From CAYQAE01 sp964415445 [NCBI: uncultured archaeon] (GTDB taxonomy: Archaea > CAYQAE01), in contig CAYQAE010000016.1 of assembly GCA_964415445.1 (NCBI GenBank), positions 5,043-27,860 of the forward strand: a stretch of 22,818 nucleotides of DNA, read 5' to 3'. The notes under the pieces were generated by a model. That model searched no databases, was not told the origin of the DNA, and saw nothing but the letters and a program-made list of their open reading frames with translations. The position numbers and the translations under genes are program-made. Shown here piece after piece: positions 1 through 13,000 of this stretch. Position 1 is the stretch's first letter. Every line of letters starts with the position of its first letter.

Positions 1-1018
1 TAGAAATAGTAGTATTTGCACCACTTATATGAATACCATAAAATCCATTTATAATCTCAAAGCCATTAATATTTACGTTATCTGCTGTTATATTTAAAAC
101 TACATTATTATTGGATCCATTAATTATAGGTTTTGTAGAGTTATGTGCAAATAAATTAATTGACTTATTGATAACTATATTTTCATAGAATGTATCTGGG
201 CCTACGTATATATCATCACCTTCAGATGCATTATTTATAACTTCTTGAATTGAAGTATTATTGTTGGGAACATAAGCTCCATAAATGATTTTTACTTCAT
301 CTTCAGACAAAGCTCGATCATATATACGCAAATCATCAATTATTCCATTAAACCATTCTTCTGTTTTACCTCCATTAAAAGAAGATGCCTCTGATCCAAC
401 ACCTACAAACCCATATCTAACTGTCCCATCACCTAAGCTACTTCCTCCCCAGTTTTTCTCAGCATCAAGATTTCCATCCACATAAATTCTTTTTTTGGCA
501 GAGGCAACATCATAAACGCCTATGACATAATGCCAGGACCCATCATCAACTGAAGTACTACCCGACATATCATCTATACCATGTGGGCCATCGTTTGTGT
601 TCCAAGTTACTTTTCCAGCAGTACCAGTACTTCCAACGCCATATCTAAAAATTTCACTTCTATCATAGCTTACTATTATCCCATTAGAGCTAGTAGTTTT
701 TATCCATACAGATATAGTAATTCCTTCTGGAAAATATCTATATGTATTCTTTAGAGCAATATATTCGTTATTTCCATTAAAGTCTAAAGCAGAACCAAAT
801 TTACCTTCTACCCAATTTGTATTATCCATATTGTATAATATACCATCGTTTCCAGAAGATGAATTATCATATGCATATGTACTCTCATTTTCATCTAATT
901 TAAGATGTAAAATTAAATCTTCTTCAATATTAGCATTTACTAAATTAATTGACAGCAAACAAACTATGAATAACACCCAATTGGTTTTTCCACTAAATTT
1001 TTTTGAAATAAACATCAT
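1..1018 (-). CDS. Secreted LamG/NosD-type surface protein, partial (C-terminus beyond the window)
   Basis: I translated this frame by hand from the ATG at 1018-1016; it stays open to the left edge (339 codons seen). It begins with a signal peptide of about 29 residues (basic start, hydrophobic VLFIVCLLSINLV, then NA). A LamG/concanavalin-like domain follows (about residues 31-250; typical motifs LILHLKLDEN, DDGSWHYVIGVYD, IIDDLRIYDRALSEDE). Next is a NosD/pectate-lyase-type entry module ([49 protein letters not shown]). The LamG part is a close copy of the second LamG of the upstream giant gene. The start lies 4 nt after the stop of that gene, with GAGGAG 7 nt upstream, so the two are probably co-transcribed and translationally coupled. 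The role is inferred: exported adhesin or sugar-binding surface protein. The end and the anchor are not visible. Confidence 0.85.
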   Translation of the reverse strand, partial: MMFISKKFSGKTNWVLFIVCLLSINLVNANIEEDLILHLKLDENESTYAYDNSSSGNDGILYNMDNTNWVEGKFGSALDFNGNNEYIALKNTYRYFPEGITISVWIKTTSSNGIIVSYDRSEIFRYGVGSTGTAGKVTWNTNDGPHGIDDMSGSTSVDDGSWHYVIGVYDVASAKKRIYVDGNLDAEKNWGGSSLGDGTVRYGFVGVGSEASSFNGGKTEEWFNGIIDDLRIYDRALSEDEVKIIYGAYVPNNNTSIQEVINNASEGDDIYVGPDTFYENIVINKSINLFAHNSTKPIINGSNNNVVLNITADNVNINGFEIINGFYGIHISGANTTIS

Positions 1019-1022
1019 TGCG

Positions 1023-4000
1023 CTACTCCTCTTTTGAAGATTCATTTTCTATTTTCTCTTCATTTTCCACCTCATCTTTATCTAAATTTTCATCTATTTT
1101 GTTCGAAGTTGCAATATCTTCAACTTCTTGTTTTAATTGATTAAGTTGGTCTTGGGATAGTTTTTGGGGCTCATTATTTTCTTTTATCTCATCTTTATTT
1201 CTTTTTGATTTTATAATCCCTATAATTGTAGTAAATATGACAATTATTACACCTATTATAATTAAATAAGTTACAGCTCTATCAATATCCTTGTTTTTGA
1301 GAGGATCAGTTCCATTTGCAATTTCTTGGCCATCATTTACACCATCACCATCCGTATCTTCATCTATAGGGTCTGTATCGTATTCATTAATTTCTTCACC
1401 ATCACTAAGTCCGTCTCCGTCTGAATCTGGTATTGTTGGGTCAGTCTTATATATATCAATCTCTTCACGATCTAAAATTCCATCATCGTCTGTGTCTTTA
1501 TCATTGGGGTCTGTATTATATATATGTACTTCATCTCCATCACCAAGCCCATCCCCATCAGTATCATATTTTGCAGGATCTGTGAAATATTTGTGTACTT
1601 CATCTCCATCTGTAATTCCGTCTTTGTCTGTATCTTTGTCTCTTAATTCTGTATTGTAATAAATTTCATCTCCATCAACTAATCCATCATTATCTGTATC
1701 TATGTTTTTTGGATTTGAATGTGATTTAAAAATTTCATCATAATCTGTGAGTCCATCTCCATCTGTGTCATTATTTGTTGCATTTGTACTAAAAACATCT
1801 ATTTCATCTCCATCAGATAACCCATCTCTGTCTGTATCACTTAGTGCTGGATCTATATCTAATTCTAATTCATAACTATCATTTAATCCATCATTATCTG
1901 AATCATAGTCTAATAAATTGATTAATCCATCCCCATCAATATCTAAATTCCATTTATCTTCCCAATAATCTACCTCTAGACTATCTATAAGTCCATCAGA
2001 ATCAGAATCTTGAATTGTAACATTAGTATTATATACAAATATTTCTAGATAATCTGTGAGTCCATCTGAATCTGTATCATTTTTAATAGGATCTGATGAG
2101 AAGTTATGCACTTCTAGTCCATCACAAATATTATCTCCATCTGAATCATTATTGTTGATTTCACATCCATACCATTCTTCTAATCCATTTATTAGGTCAT
2201 CATTATCTGGATCTTCAGTTAAAGATTGAATATTATAATTTATTGAGTAATTAATATTATCTAATATATCATTTGCAGTAAAATTAAATCTAATTTTAGT
2301 TTTATCATTTAACTCTTCCAAAAGAAGAAGAGAAAATTCAAAAATACTTCCATTCTGATCTGGTATGATGAATCCATCAATAGTTCCATCTTCTCCAAGA
2401 TCATAATTCATTTTAACAGAAGAATTATTTAATCCAGAATAAGTATCAGTTATATTCGTTTTAATTAAGATATTTTGATTATCAACATTGTATAAAATAG
2501 TATCTAATTCAAATATTGGTCCCTCTGTATCTTTATAAAATGAAAAAGAGTATGTAATATTCTCGTATATGTTGTTTGTGTCATCAAATACTTTAAAATA
2601 TAATGTATGGTATCCTTCATCTAAATTGTCCCATTGTAATTGAGTTAAATTGAAATCATCTACATATCTTGTCCCTGGATTATCTGAAAAGATATTTGTC
2701 CATCCACTATTGTTGTCACCTCTAGGTTCAAAAGAATCTATTTTATAATATGCAGAATCTAGAGAAATATCATCAAAGAAATCTATATCAAATAGAGAAT
2801 TGCTACTTTTAGATTTGTTCTGCAAATCATTAATTCTAATATAAGGAGCATTTGTATCTTTAAAAAAGAACATAAAAGGATAATTTCCATCATCAATATT
2901 GCCAGCATCGTCCCATACTTTGATATATATAATATGTAGCCCATCTGCTAAGTCGTTCCATACACTCTCTTTCATCATAAAGTCTGTGGTATTTACTGCT
3001 CCAGAATGATTGATAAATATAGATGTCCATCCAACATCTGAAGTGCCCATAGGATAGTAGGTATCAATTTTATAATATGCAGAATCTAAAGTAAATACAT
3101 CTGAAAAGTCTATATCTATTAAAAAGGTTTCATTGTAATATTCACCATTTTCTGAATTTATTATAATTGAAGGTACAATTGTATCTTTATAGAAACTCCA
3201 AGATACAGAATCATTATAATTTCCTGAATAGTCTTCTACTTTGAAATAAATGGTATGGTGTCCTTCAGAGATAGATGTCCAATTTATTTGTGAAATTTGC
3301 CAAGAATTGTTGTGCCATTCTCTTGAGACAATATTATAAAAAATAGGGTACCATACTCCTGTGTCAATCTTATACCATCCTGCAAATAAATCTGCTTTAT
3401 CTGAAAATCCAATATTTAGGATTGGATTTGATCTATGATATTGATTTTCTAAAGCAGATATTGGATCAATTATAGGAATATTATCATCAAATAATGATAA
3501 TTTAATATTTTTTGAAGAATTTAGATATGAATAAGTCCAATTTTCGCTATATCCATATTTTTTAGCTGAAACATTGAAAAGATAATTTGTGGTATAATTA
3601 ACTCTTTTTTCTATATTTTGGAAGTATTCTAATATTGTAAATCTTCTAGTTTGTTCATGTTCTGTAGTCCCTGAAGCTAATTCAATATCTTTATCAAGAT
3701 TTTCTATTGTGATATATGCAAGCGGAATGTTTCTGTTTATTTTAGTAATTATATCAATATCTATATACCAATATACAAAGATACCTCCAATGTATCCACT
3801 TTCAAATCCAACTTTTGATATACTACAATTGAAAAATGAGGTATTTACATTTGATCTAATATATACATCATATGATGCATTAATTTCACAGTTTTTGAAT
3901 AAGTTTTGATGATCATTTGGGCTTGTATAAACGTATATTCCATAATTGGAAGAGTTAATCTTTTGGTTAATAAATGAATTTTCATTAGCATTTTCTGATA

Positions 4001-7000
4001 TATAAATACCATATGTAATTGAATTTACTATATTCATTTTAAAATAATTATTTTTCGAATTTCCACGAACATAAATACCAACATTAGTTGCAGAAATATT
4101 ATTTTGAGTGAAATTGTTATACATCGAATATGAATAAACATATATTCCATTACTTGATGATCCAGTTGTATTAACATTGTTTTTATAAAATGTATTTAGA
4201 TCTGAGTAGGTATCTACACATACGCTGTGTTTTGAGGACCCTTTAGTTAATATATCATTTCCTTCAAAAATATTATTTGAGCTTATATATACTCGAGTGG
4301 CATGCGTTGTAAGGCTTACGATATTATTTTGTACTATTGTATTGTAATTTGAAAGTTTGTATAGATATAATCCATAATTTGCTGAGCTTGTTATGTTATT
4401 TCCAAAAATAGTATTATACCTTGCATTTGTATGAAGATACATACCTACATTTGTAGAATCTATGGTATTTGCTAAGAATTCATTATATATTGAATTTGAA
4501 TGTATATATACACCATTGGTAGATGATCCAGTAACTGTGACGTTATTTGATACAAATTCATTATAATTTGAATTTACATCTAACCAAAGACAGTGTTTTG
4601 AAGATCCATATGAAACTATAGTGTTATCTGTAAAGTCATTGTATGAGCTTGAGTATAATCTTGTAGAATGAGTTGATAATGAAGTTATACTATTATCTGC
4701 GAATGTATTGTAATTGCAATTAGAATAAAGATATACTCCATAATTTGCCTCACTTGTTATTCTATTTTTATTTATAGTGTTATATATGGCATTTGTATGT
4801 AGATATATTCCAACAGCTGATGCTAAGATAGTATTATCTGATATAATATTATATTCTCCATCTGGTCTGAGATATATTCCATGGTTAGTTAAACTATGTA
4901 TTTTATTCTTAGAAATTGTATTATAGCTAGAGCTACTATGTAAATAAATTGCAATATCAGAAGAATTGATTTTATTGTTATAAAATAAGTTGTAAGATGA
5001 TTTATATAGATATATTCCATAAGTTGATGAGCTATTTATATTGTTGTTTGTGAAATTACAATTTGAGCTTGAAGTCATATATACATCAACAATATTTGAA
5101 TCTTCAACATTAATACCTTCACAATTTTCGATATATATTCCATGTGCAGATACAGTTGTATTAATTGTAATATTGGATATTGTTACATTTTTACATTCAA
5201 TAAAAATTAAAAAGCCAGCATTTACTGCTAAATTATTATCTATAAGTTTTTTATCAGTAATTTCAATATTTGATTTTTTATAATAGAAGTTGAGGATTAA
5301 TTGTTCTCCGTTGAATTTATTATTTATAAAATTATTTTCATATAAATTTGTAAGTGTATCAGTTGGTATTTTAATTGCACTTGTCCCAGTAAAATTGTTT
5401 TCTATAAAATCATTGTATAAAGACGTTGAATAGAGATATACTGTTTCATGTGATAAACTTGTTAAGGTATTATTAGTGAATGTATTATTTAAAGCTGAAT
5501 AAAGGTATACAGCATAACTTGCAGAAGAAGTTACGTTATTTTTACTAAATATATTAAAATCGGATCCAGGACGGATATAAAAACCAACACTTTTTGAGGT
5601 AATATTATTTTCCAAAAATATATTGTAGTCAGCATTGTCTTGTAAGTAAACACCATACCCTAAAGTTTCAATTATATTTTTTGCAAATTCATTATGATCG
5701 CAAGAACTATCTTCTAAATAGATGCCATGTTTTTTTGAAATAATTTTATTTTGTGTAAAATTATTGTAATCTGAATTATCTCGTAAATAAATTGCCTTTG
5801 TCCAACTTCCACTATATTTCGCTTCCATATTATTTTCTAAAAATAAATTATAATTTGATCTAGACAAGTATAATGCATTTTCCCCACCACTAATGTTATT
5901 TCCTTTGAATGTATTATTATTTCCTTCCCACATCGAAATAGAATAATAATAACCATCATCTGGAGAAGTTATGATATTATTTAAAAATAAATTATTATTA
6001 CTTCTAGAAATTTCTAAAGGACGACCCCATTTTACTGTAATATTGTTATTTATGAAAGTATTGTTACCTCCATAAGATAAAATAACACTCCTGCTAGCAT
6101 TATTTATATTGTTATCAACAAATATGCTATTAAAACAATATTCTAACCACAAAGGATAGATATAATTATGGTCGGAAAACCAAGTTATATTATTTTTTGT
6201 TAAATTAATATATGAGCTAGAAACAAATAAAGCACTTTTAATTTCAGAATTAGAAATAGATATGTTTTTACATGATTTTGCATAAATTCCTCTACTCTCT
6301 ATTGATGTTTTGAATGTAACATTTTGAATAGTTATATTCTCACATTCTATAAAAATTAGGACTCCTAAAGTAAGAGATTCATTTTTACTTGTAAAAATTA
6401 AATCTTTAAATTCCAAATTTGATTCATTATAATAAAAATTGAATGTTAATTCTTCTCCGTTAAGGATATTATTGGTGAAATTGGTATAAAAGAATGTTTC
6501 TGGATCTCGATCAGAAACAATGACTATTGGAACAGAATCGTTGCAACTCATATTATTTTCAATAAACTTATTATAATAGGCTTGATACGCATATTCACGA
6601 AATTCAATTATTCCTTTTTTTGGTGATAAACTTGTTATTGTATTTCTTTTAAATATATTATATTGGGCACGATCTTCAAAATAAATAGGGGCAGAGTATG
6701 TATCATTCAATGCTGTAATATTGTTCTCTGTGAAATTGTTATATTTTGACTCCCAACTTATGGATAAAGGATTTGTGGCAATTATTTTGTTTTTTGAAAA
6801 ATAATTATATGAACTTCGACGAAGTTCAATTCTAGAATTTTCTAAATGATTATTATTGAATATAAGGTAACTTGATTCATAAAGCATTATATAGCCGCTA
6901 TTAAATTTATTATTTGAAAAATTATTGTAATTAGAATTTTCATAAAACCTAATACTAGTAGAAATATTATTTTCAAAAAAGATATTATTTGATGCTTTTC

Positions 7001-10000
7001 TATCAAATTCAATATTTCTTGATGACATTATATTGTTTTGTGAAAATATATTATACTCAGCAGTATCAAAATATATGACATAGTTATTATTAGTACTAAT
7101 ATTATTCCCATAAAATTCATTATAGCCACTATTAATTATATAAACACCATAATCAGTAGATTTAATGATATTTTGAATAAATTGATTGTAATTAGAGTCT
7201 TCTAGTAAATATATTCCGTGTTTAGAATTAATTTTATTTTTGAAAAACACATTATGGTTTGTTTTTTCATATAAGTAAATAGCCCAATTAGTATCGGTAC
7301 TGAAATTATTATCCGAAAAATTACAATAATTACTATTTATTAAATATAGACTTTTATATGAAGTAATAATCGTAAGCCCTGTGATATTTACATAATTTAT
7401 ATCACTAATTGTAATCCCTACACCACTCCCACCATCAATAATAGGTTTTGTAGAATTATATGCCAATAAATTAATTGATTTGTTAATAATTATATTCTCG
7501 TTATATATGCCAGGATAAATTTTAATTGTGCCACCTTCTTCAATAAGATTTATAGCTTCCTGGATTGTTGGACAGTTTATAGGTACATTTAACCAGAGAA
7601 GGGGTGCTAGATTAAAATTTATTTTTGTATATTTATTTATATATCCATCCCACCCATCAGATAATGAATAATATTTCACAGAGATATTGTAAAGTATATC
7701 TGGGCTATTATATTGATATGTTTTATTTTGCCAATATTCTAAAATTTCAAACCTTGCAAGTCCATTTTCATCTGTGTATCCTGAAAATAATTTGTATCCT
7801 TCTGAATTTGTAATATTTACAAAGACATCTGATAGTAGCACATTTGAATCTGAATTTACATAAATATCTGTATACCAATATACTAATACTTTGCCGCTAG
7901 ATAGAGGACTAAATTCAATAGTAGAATATGTCGTATTCAAAAGAGAAGTATTTGAAGATGAATTTATATAAATGTCATAAGTGTTATCATGGATATAACA
8001 ACTAGAAATACTAGTATTTGAGCCACTTATATAAATCCCATAAATACTATTTATTATTTCAAATCCTGTGATATTTACATTATCTGCTGTTATATTTATT
8101 GCCCCTTCAATTATTGAGGTATTCAAAAGAGAAACTAAATTGATTGATTTGTCAATGGTTAAATTTTCTATATAAATATTATTTTTTATATAAATAGTAT
8201 CACCATCATTTGCATTATTTATTGCTTTTTGAATTGTGGAAAATTCATAGGGGACTTTGCATCTATACATTGCATTTATTTCAGATGCAGAAAATGATCT
8301 GTTATATATTCTAACTTCATCAATTAGACCTCTATACCAATCATAATTTTGAAAACCGTCATATCCTAAATATAATTTATTATTATCATTGACAACATCG
8401 TTTGTGTTTTTAACAGATTTATCTAATAGTCCATTGATATAAATTTCTTGTTTATCTAAATTAGAATCAAAAACAAAGGTAACAAAATACCATTTATTAG
8501 TTGAAAATATTGTATTACTAAATATCTCATTATTTGTAATTTTCCAACTTATTCTTTGGTCATTCTCACGAATATAACTTCTAAATCCTCCGCCATTATC
8601 TTTAACTAGCCATTGTCTATTGTCACCTAAAATTTGTGTGGGATATAACCAAGCAGAAATAGTAATTTCTGTAGCAGGTGTATCAAATTTTTCAAATTCA
8701 ACATAATCATCCATTCCATCAAAATCAAGTGCTGTTCCAAACCTACCTTCGACCCAATCTGCTGAGTCCATATAATTTAATATTCCATTATTTTCATATC
8801 CTGAGCTATCATATGCAATTGTACTTTTATTTTCATCTAATTTTAAATATAGTAATAAATTGGCTTCATCTGATATTTTTTGGATGAAATTAAACTTTAT
8901 TTGAGAATCAAGTTGTAAAACAGTGCTATTTTGTATATTTGGAAAACGATAGATTGAAATTTTATAATCTATATCTGAAGTAAAATACTTTGTGTATGTT
9001 CTATTTTGCCAGTATTCTAAAATTTCAAATTTTATATATCCATTTTCATCTGTATATCCTGAACATAATTCATATCCTGTCGATAAGTTACTAATATTCA
9101 CTGAAACATTATACAATGGATATCCTAAGTTTGTAATTGTATATATTTCAGTAGGCCAATAACGAAGAATTTTACCTGTGGCAAGAGGATTAAAATCAAC
9201 TGATGAATAATTTGAATTGTATAAAATTATATTTGATGTTGTATTTAAATATAAATCATAATTATTCTCATGAATAAGACAATTTTCTATTTTTATATCT
9301 GCTCCAGATAAAGAAATTCCATAATTCCCATTTACAATTTCAAATCCGGAAATATTTACATTATCTGCTGTTATGTTAATGGTAGGTTTGTCTCCAGTAC
9401 CATTGATTATAGGTTTTGTAGAATTATATGCTACTAAATTAATAGATTTATTTATAATTATGTTTTCGTTATAAGTTCCTGGTTCAATATAAATAGTATC
9501 TCCTGCACTAGCTTCATTTATTAATTTTTGAAGATTTATTTCTTTTAAATATAAGTTATATATTTCACTATATGACAGAGCGCGATTATAAACTCGTATT
9601 TCGTCCATTTGACCATCAAATGCTTCATTATTTCTTTCAAAAACTCGACCTATAACAAATTTATCTCCTTGATCCCTAAAATTTGAATTTGATGTTCTTG
9701 TGCCTATATTTATTCCATTTCTAAAAATAGATTGTTCTTTAATATTTGAATCAAATCTAAATACTAAAAAGTACCAAACAGAATGAGGCCATGCTCCAAC
9801 GTAATTTAGGGCATCTGAATAAAAGTCAAGAGTTAATCTACTATCGCTTCTAAAACCAATATGTAATTCTTTATAAGAATCCCAAGGTGAAGCTCCTTTA
9901 AAGAACATATAATCATTTGAAGGATCATTATCTAATTTTAACCAGCAAGCAATTGTAAAACTCTCATCTAGCAAAAAATTTGGAGTAGCTATTTTCACAT

Positions 10001-13000
10001 GATCATCAACACCATCAAAATCTAGTGCATTACCATTTTGTCCTACTATCCAATCTTCAGTTGAATTCATATTGTATAATATACCATCATTACTATATCC
10101 TGAACTATCGTAGCTTATAACGCCTGAAGTTTCATCAAATTTTAGATACATTACTAAATCTGTTTCATTTGAGATAAATTGAGTAAATGAAAAATAATAA
10201 TTTGAATCTAAATATGAATTTGTAGTATTATAAATTGATGGCTCAGCTCGTTTTATTGAAATATTATATTCGACATCTGTAGTGATATTTTGTCTATGCG
10301 TTTTATTTTGCCAATATTCTAATACATTAAACTTAATGAATCCAGCTTTATTTGTGTGCCCTGAATATATTTCTTTACCAGTTGATAAGTTAGTAATATT
10401 TACTAAAACATTTTGTAGAGGATAACCTAAATTTGATTCAACATAAACTTCACTATACCAATATTTATAAATTTTACCTGTTGCTAACGGACTAAATTCT
10501 ATTTTAGAGTAAGTTGAATTGATAAGATAAGAGTCTAAATCTGTATCTATTAATATATCGACATTATTTCCATATAAATTTGAATTTTGCAAAACTAAAT
10601 TAGCATGGTTAGTATAAATTCCATATTTTCCGTTTGTAATATTGACTCCTGTAATATTTACATAATCAGCATTTATTGTCAAGACGTTATTTTCATTTGT
10701 TCCATTAATTGTAATCTGTGAATCTAATCCAACTAAGTTTATTGATTTATTTATTATTAAATTTTCATTATAGACCCCAGTGGGTAGAAAAATAGTATCT
10801 CCTTCATTTGCATTATCTATTAACTTTTGAATTGAACCCCAATTTAAATATGAGTATAGAATTTCGTAATTAGATAAAACACGATCATATATCCTTAATT
10901 CATCCATATATCCTGCAGGCTGGCCTCCTCCCCCTATATTCCCTATTACTTCTAAAGGATAATTCCAGCTACTAAACATGGAAGTAGTTGAGCCTTCATA
11001 TTTTCCATCGACATAAAGATCAGCAGAAAGAGCATGATATACAACTGCATAGTGGTGCCATTTATTGTCATCAGGCACATGATATCCAAAACCATATCTT
11101 CCAGAATTGTAAATACTTAATTCAGCATTATTTTGATCTGGTCGATAAAGTAAATAATGATAAGTTCCTCCATCTCTACAAAGTAATGTCCTCCAAACAT
11201 TTTGTGCAGTATGGCTTGATCTTTTATGCCAAAATGTAATTGTAAAGTTATTATTTAATTTTTGATATGGTGATATCATTATTCTATCATTTGAAGATTC
11301 AAAAAATAGAGCATTGCCTCTCTTTCCATCTACCCAATTTGTTCCATAAATTGTACCATTATTCTTATAATTAGAACTATCATATACAATTTGACCTGAT
11401 TGTTCTTCGAATTTTAAGTGCATAAGAAGAGTTTCATCATCTGATCCACATTGAATTATATGTAAAACAGTATAAGAACCAATACGAGTTAAAGATTCAT
11501 TAGATGTTTTTTCATATTGTGTAATCACTTTATAATTGTCATTTGTTGTATAGTTATGTCTATGTGTTTTGTTTTTCCAATATTGTAATATTGAAAATCT
11601 TTTTAATCCTTCTTTATTTGTATAGCCATAAATAATTTCATTAGGTGTATTTAGATCATTAATACTTACAAAACCATTAATTAGAGGTTCATAGTTTTCT
11701 TTAATTACATATATATCTATATACCAATATAAATATATTCCACCTGTAGCTTGGGAATTAAAATCAATTTCTGAAAAAGTACAATTAACTATAGAATTAT
11801 TGCTATTTGTGTTTACATAAATATCTACACCTGTCTCGCTACCGTGAATATAATCTTCTGTTATAGTACAATTATCTCCACTAATATAAATACCATAATT
11901 CCCATTTACAATTTCAAACCCACTAATGTTTACATTATCTGTTGTGATATTAATTACGGGGCTATTTTTTGTTCCGTTGATAATTGGTTTTGTTAAATTA
12001 TATGCTACTAAATTTATGGATTTGTTGATATTTATATTTTCATTGTAGGTATTTGAAGTTATTATTATTGTATCTCCTTCTTTTGCATCATTGATTATTT
12101 TTTGAAGTGATCTATCTTCTAAAAATAGATTAATTATCTCTTCAGACTTCAAAGCTCTATTGTATATATTTAATTCATCTATGATTCCATTAAATTTATC
12201 TCCTCCAACACCTGTATCAAAACTAGAAGCTTCAGACCCCGCTCCTACAAAACCAAATCTAGTAGTGCCGTCTCCTAATATTTCTCCGCTCCAACTTTTT
12301 TCTGCATCAAGATTTCCATCAACATAAATTAACTTTTTTGCGCTATATGGATCATAAATACCTACGACATGGTGCCATATACCATCATCCACTGATGTGC
12401 TACCAGACATGTCATTTGTTCCATGAGGGGCATTATCTGTGTTCCAAGTTACTTTACCAGAAGTTCCACTACTTCCAACACCAAATCTAAAAATTTCACT
12501 TCTATCATAACTTACTATTATACCTGTGGAGCTAGTTGTTTTTATCCAAGCAGAAATGGTAATCCCATCTGGAAAATATTGATAACTATTTTTTAAAGCA
12601 AGATATTCATCACCGCCATTGAGTTGTATTGCTTTACCTATTTTGCCATCCACTATATTTGAAGTATCCATGTTACGTAAGTATCCATCATTAGCATATA
12701 ATGATTTATCATATGCTATGCCATCATGTATATAATCAAATGTAAGATCTAGATATGTATCTTCATCTATTGGGAGATATTGTGTAAAATTCAAAACTAC
12801 ATAATGATCTAACTTTGTTATTGTAAAATTGTGAATATTATGTAGTATTTTTTGGATTGAGATATTATAGCTATAATTTGTTGTTAAATTAGTTCTGTGG
12901 GTTCTATTTTGAATATATTCTATTATTTCAAATCTTATAAATCCCTCCTCATTAGTATAACCTGAAAATAATTCATTTTTTGTTGAATTTGTTATATTTA

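Larger units (their letters stand above)
3870..7340 (-). repeat. Beta-helix (PbH1/NosD-type) rung array, about 47 rungs
   Basis: About 47 copies of a 22-27 residue rung with the core YN.F..N.I......GIYL. The rungs form three blocks: A (about 7340-6490, 13 rungs), B (about 6185-5340, 12 rungs) and C (about 5030-3870, 16 rungs), separated by two related linker cassettes of three atypical rungs each. Regular Asn and aromatic positions are those of right-handed parallel beta-helices. The fold is well supported; any catalytic or binding activity is not. Confidence 0.85.

Noticed and set aside
1291-1659. Open plus-strand frame of 122 codons rich in Ser and Pro
   Set aside because: It is the antisense of the TSP3 array; its regular SPSPS pattern is simply the complement of the DGDG codons. 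No start signal of its own.
3870-7340. CRISPR-like or satellite-like regular repeats
   Set aside because: The repeats are degenerate at DNA level, keep one reading frame and encode beta-helix rungs. There are no identical repeats with unique spacers.
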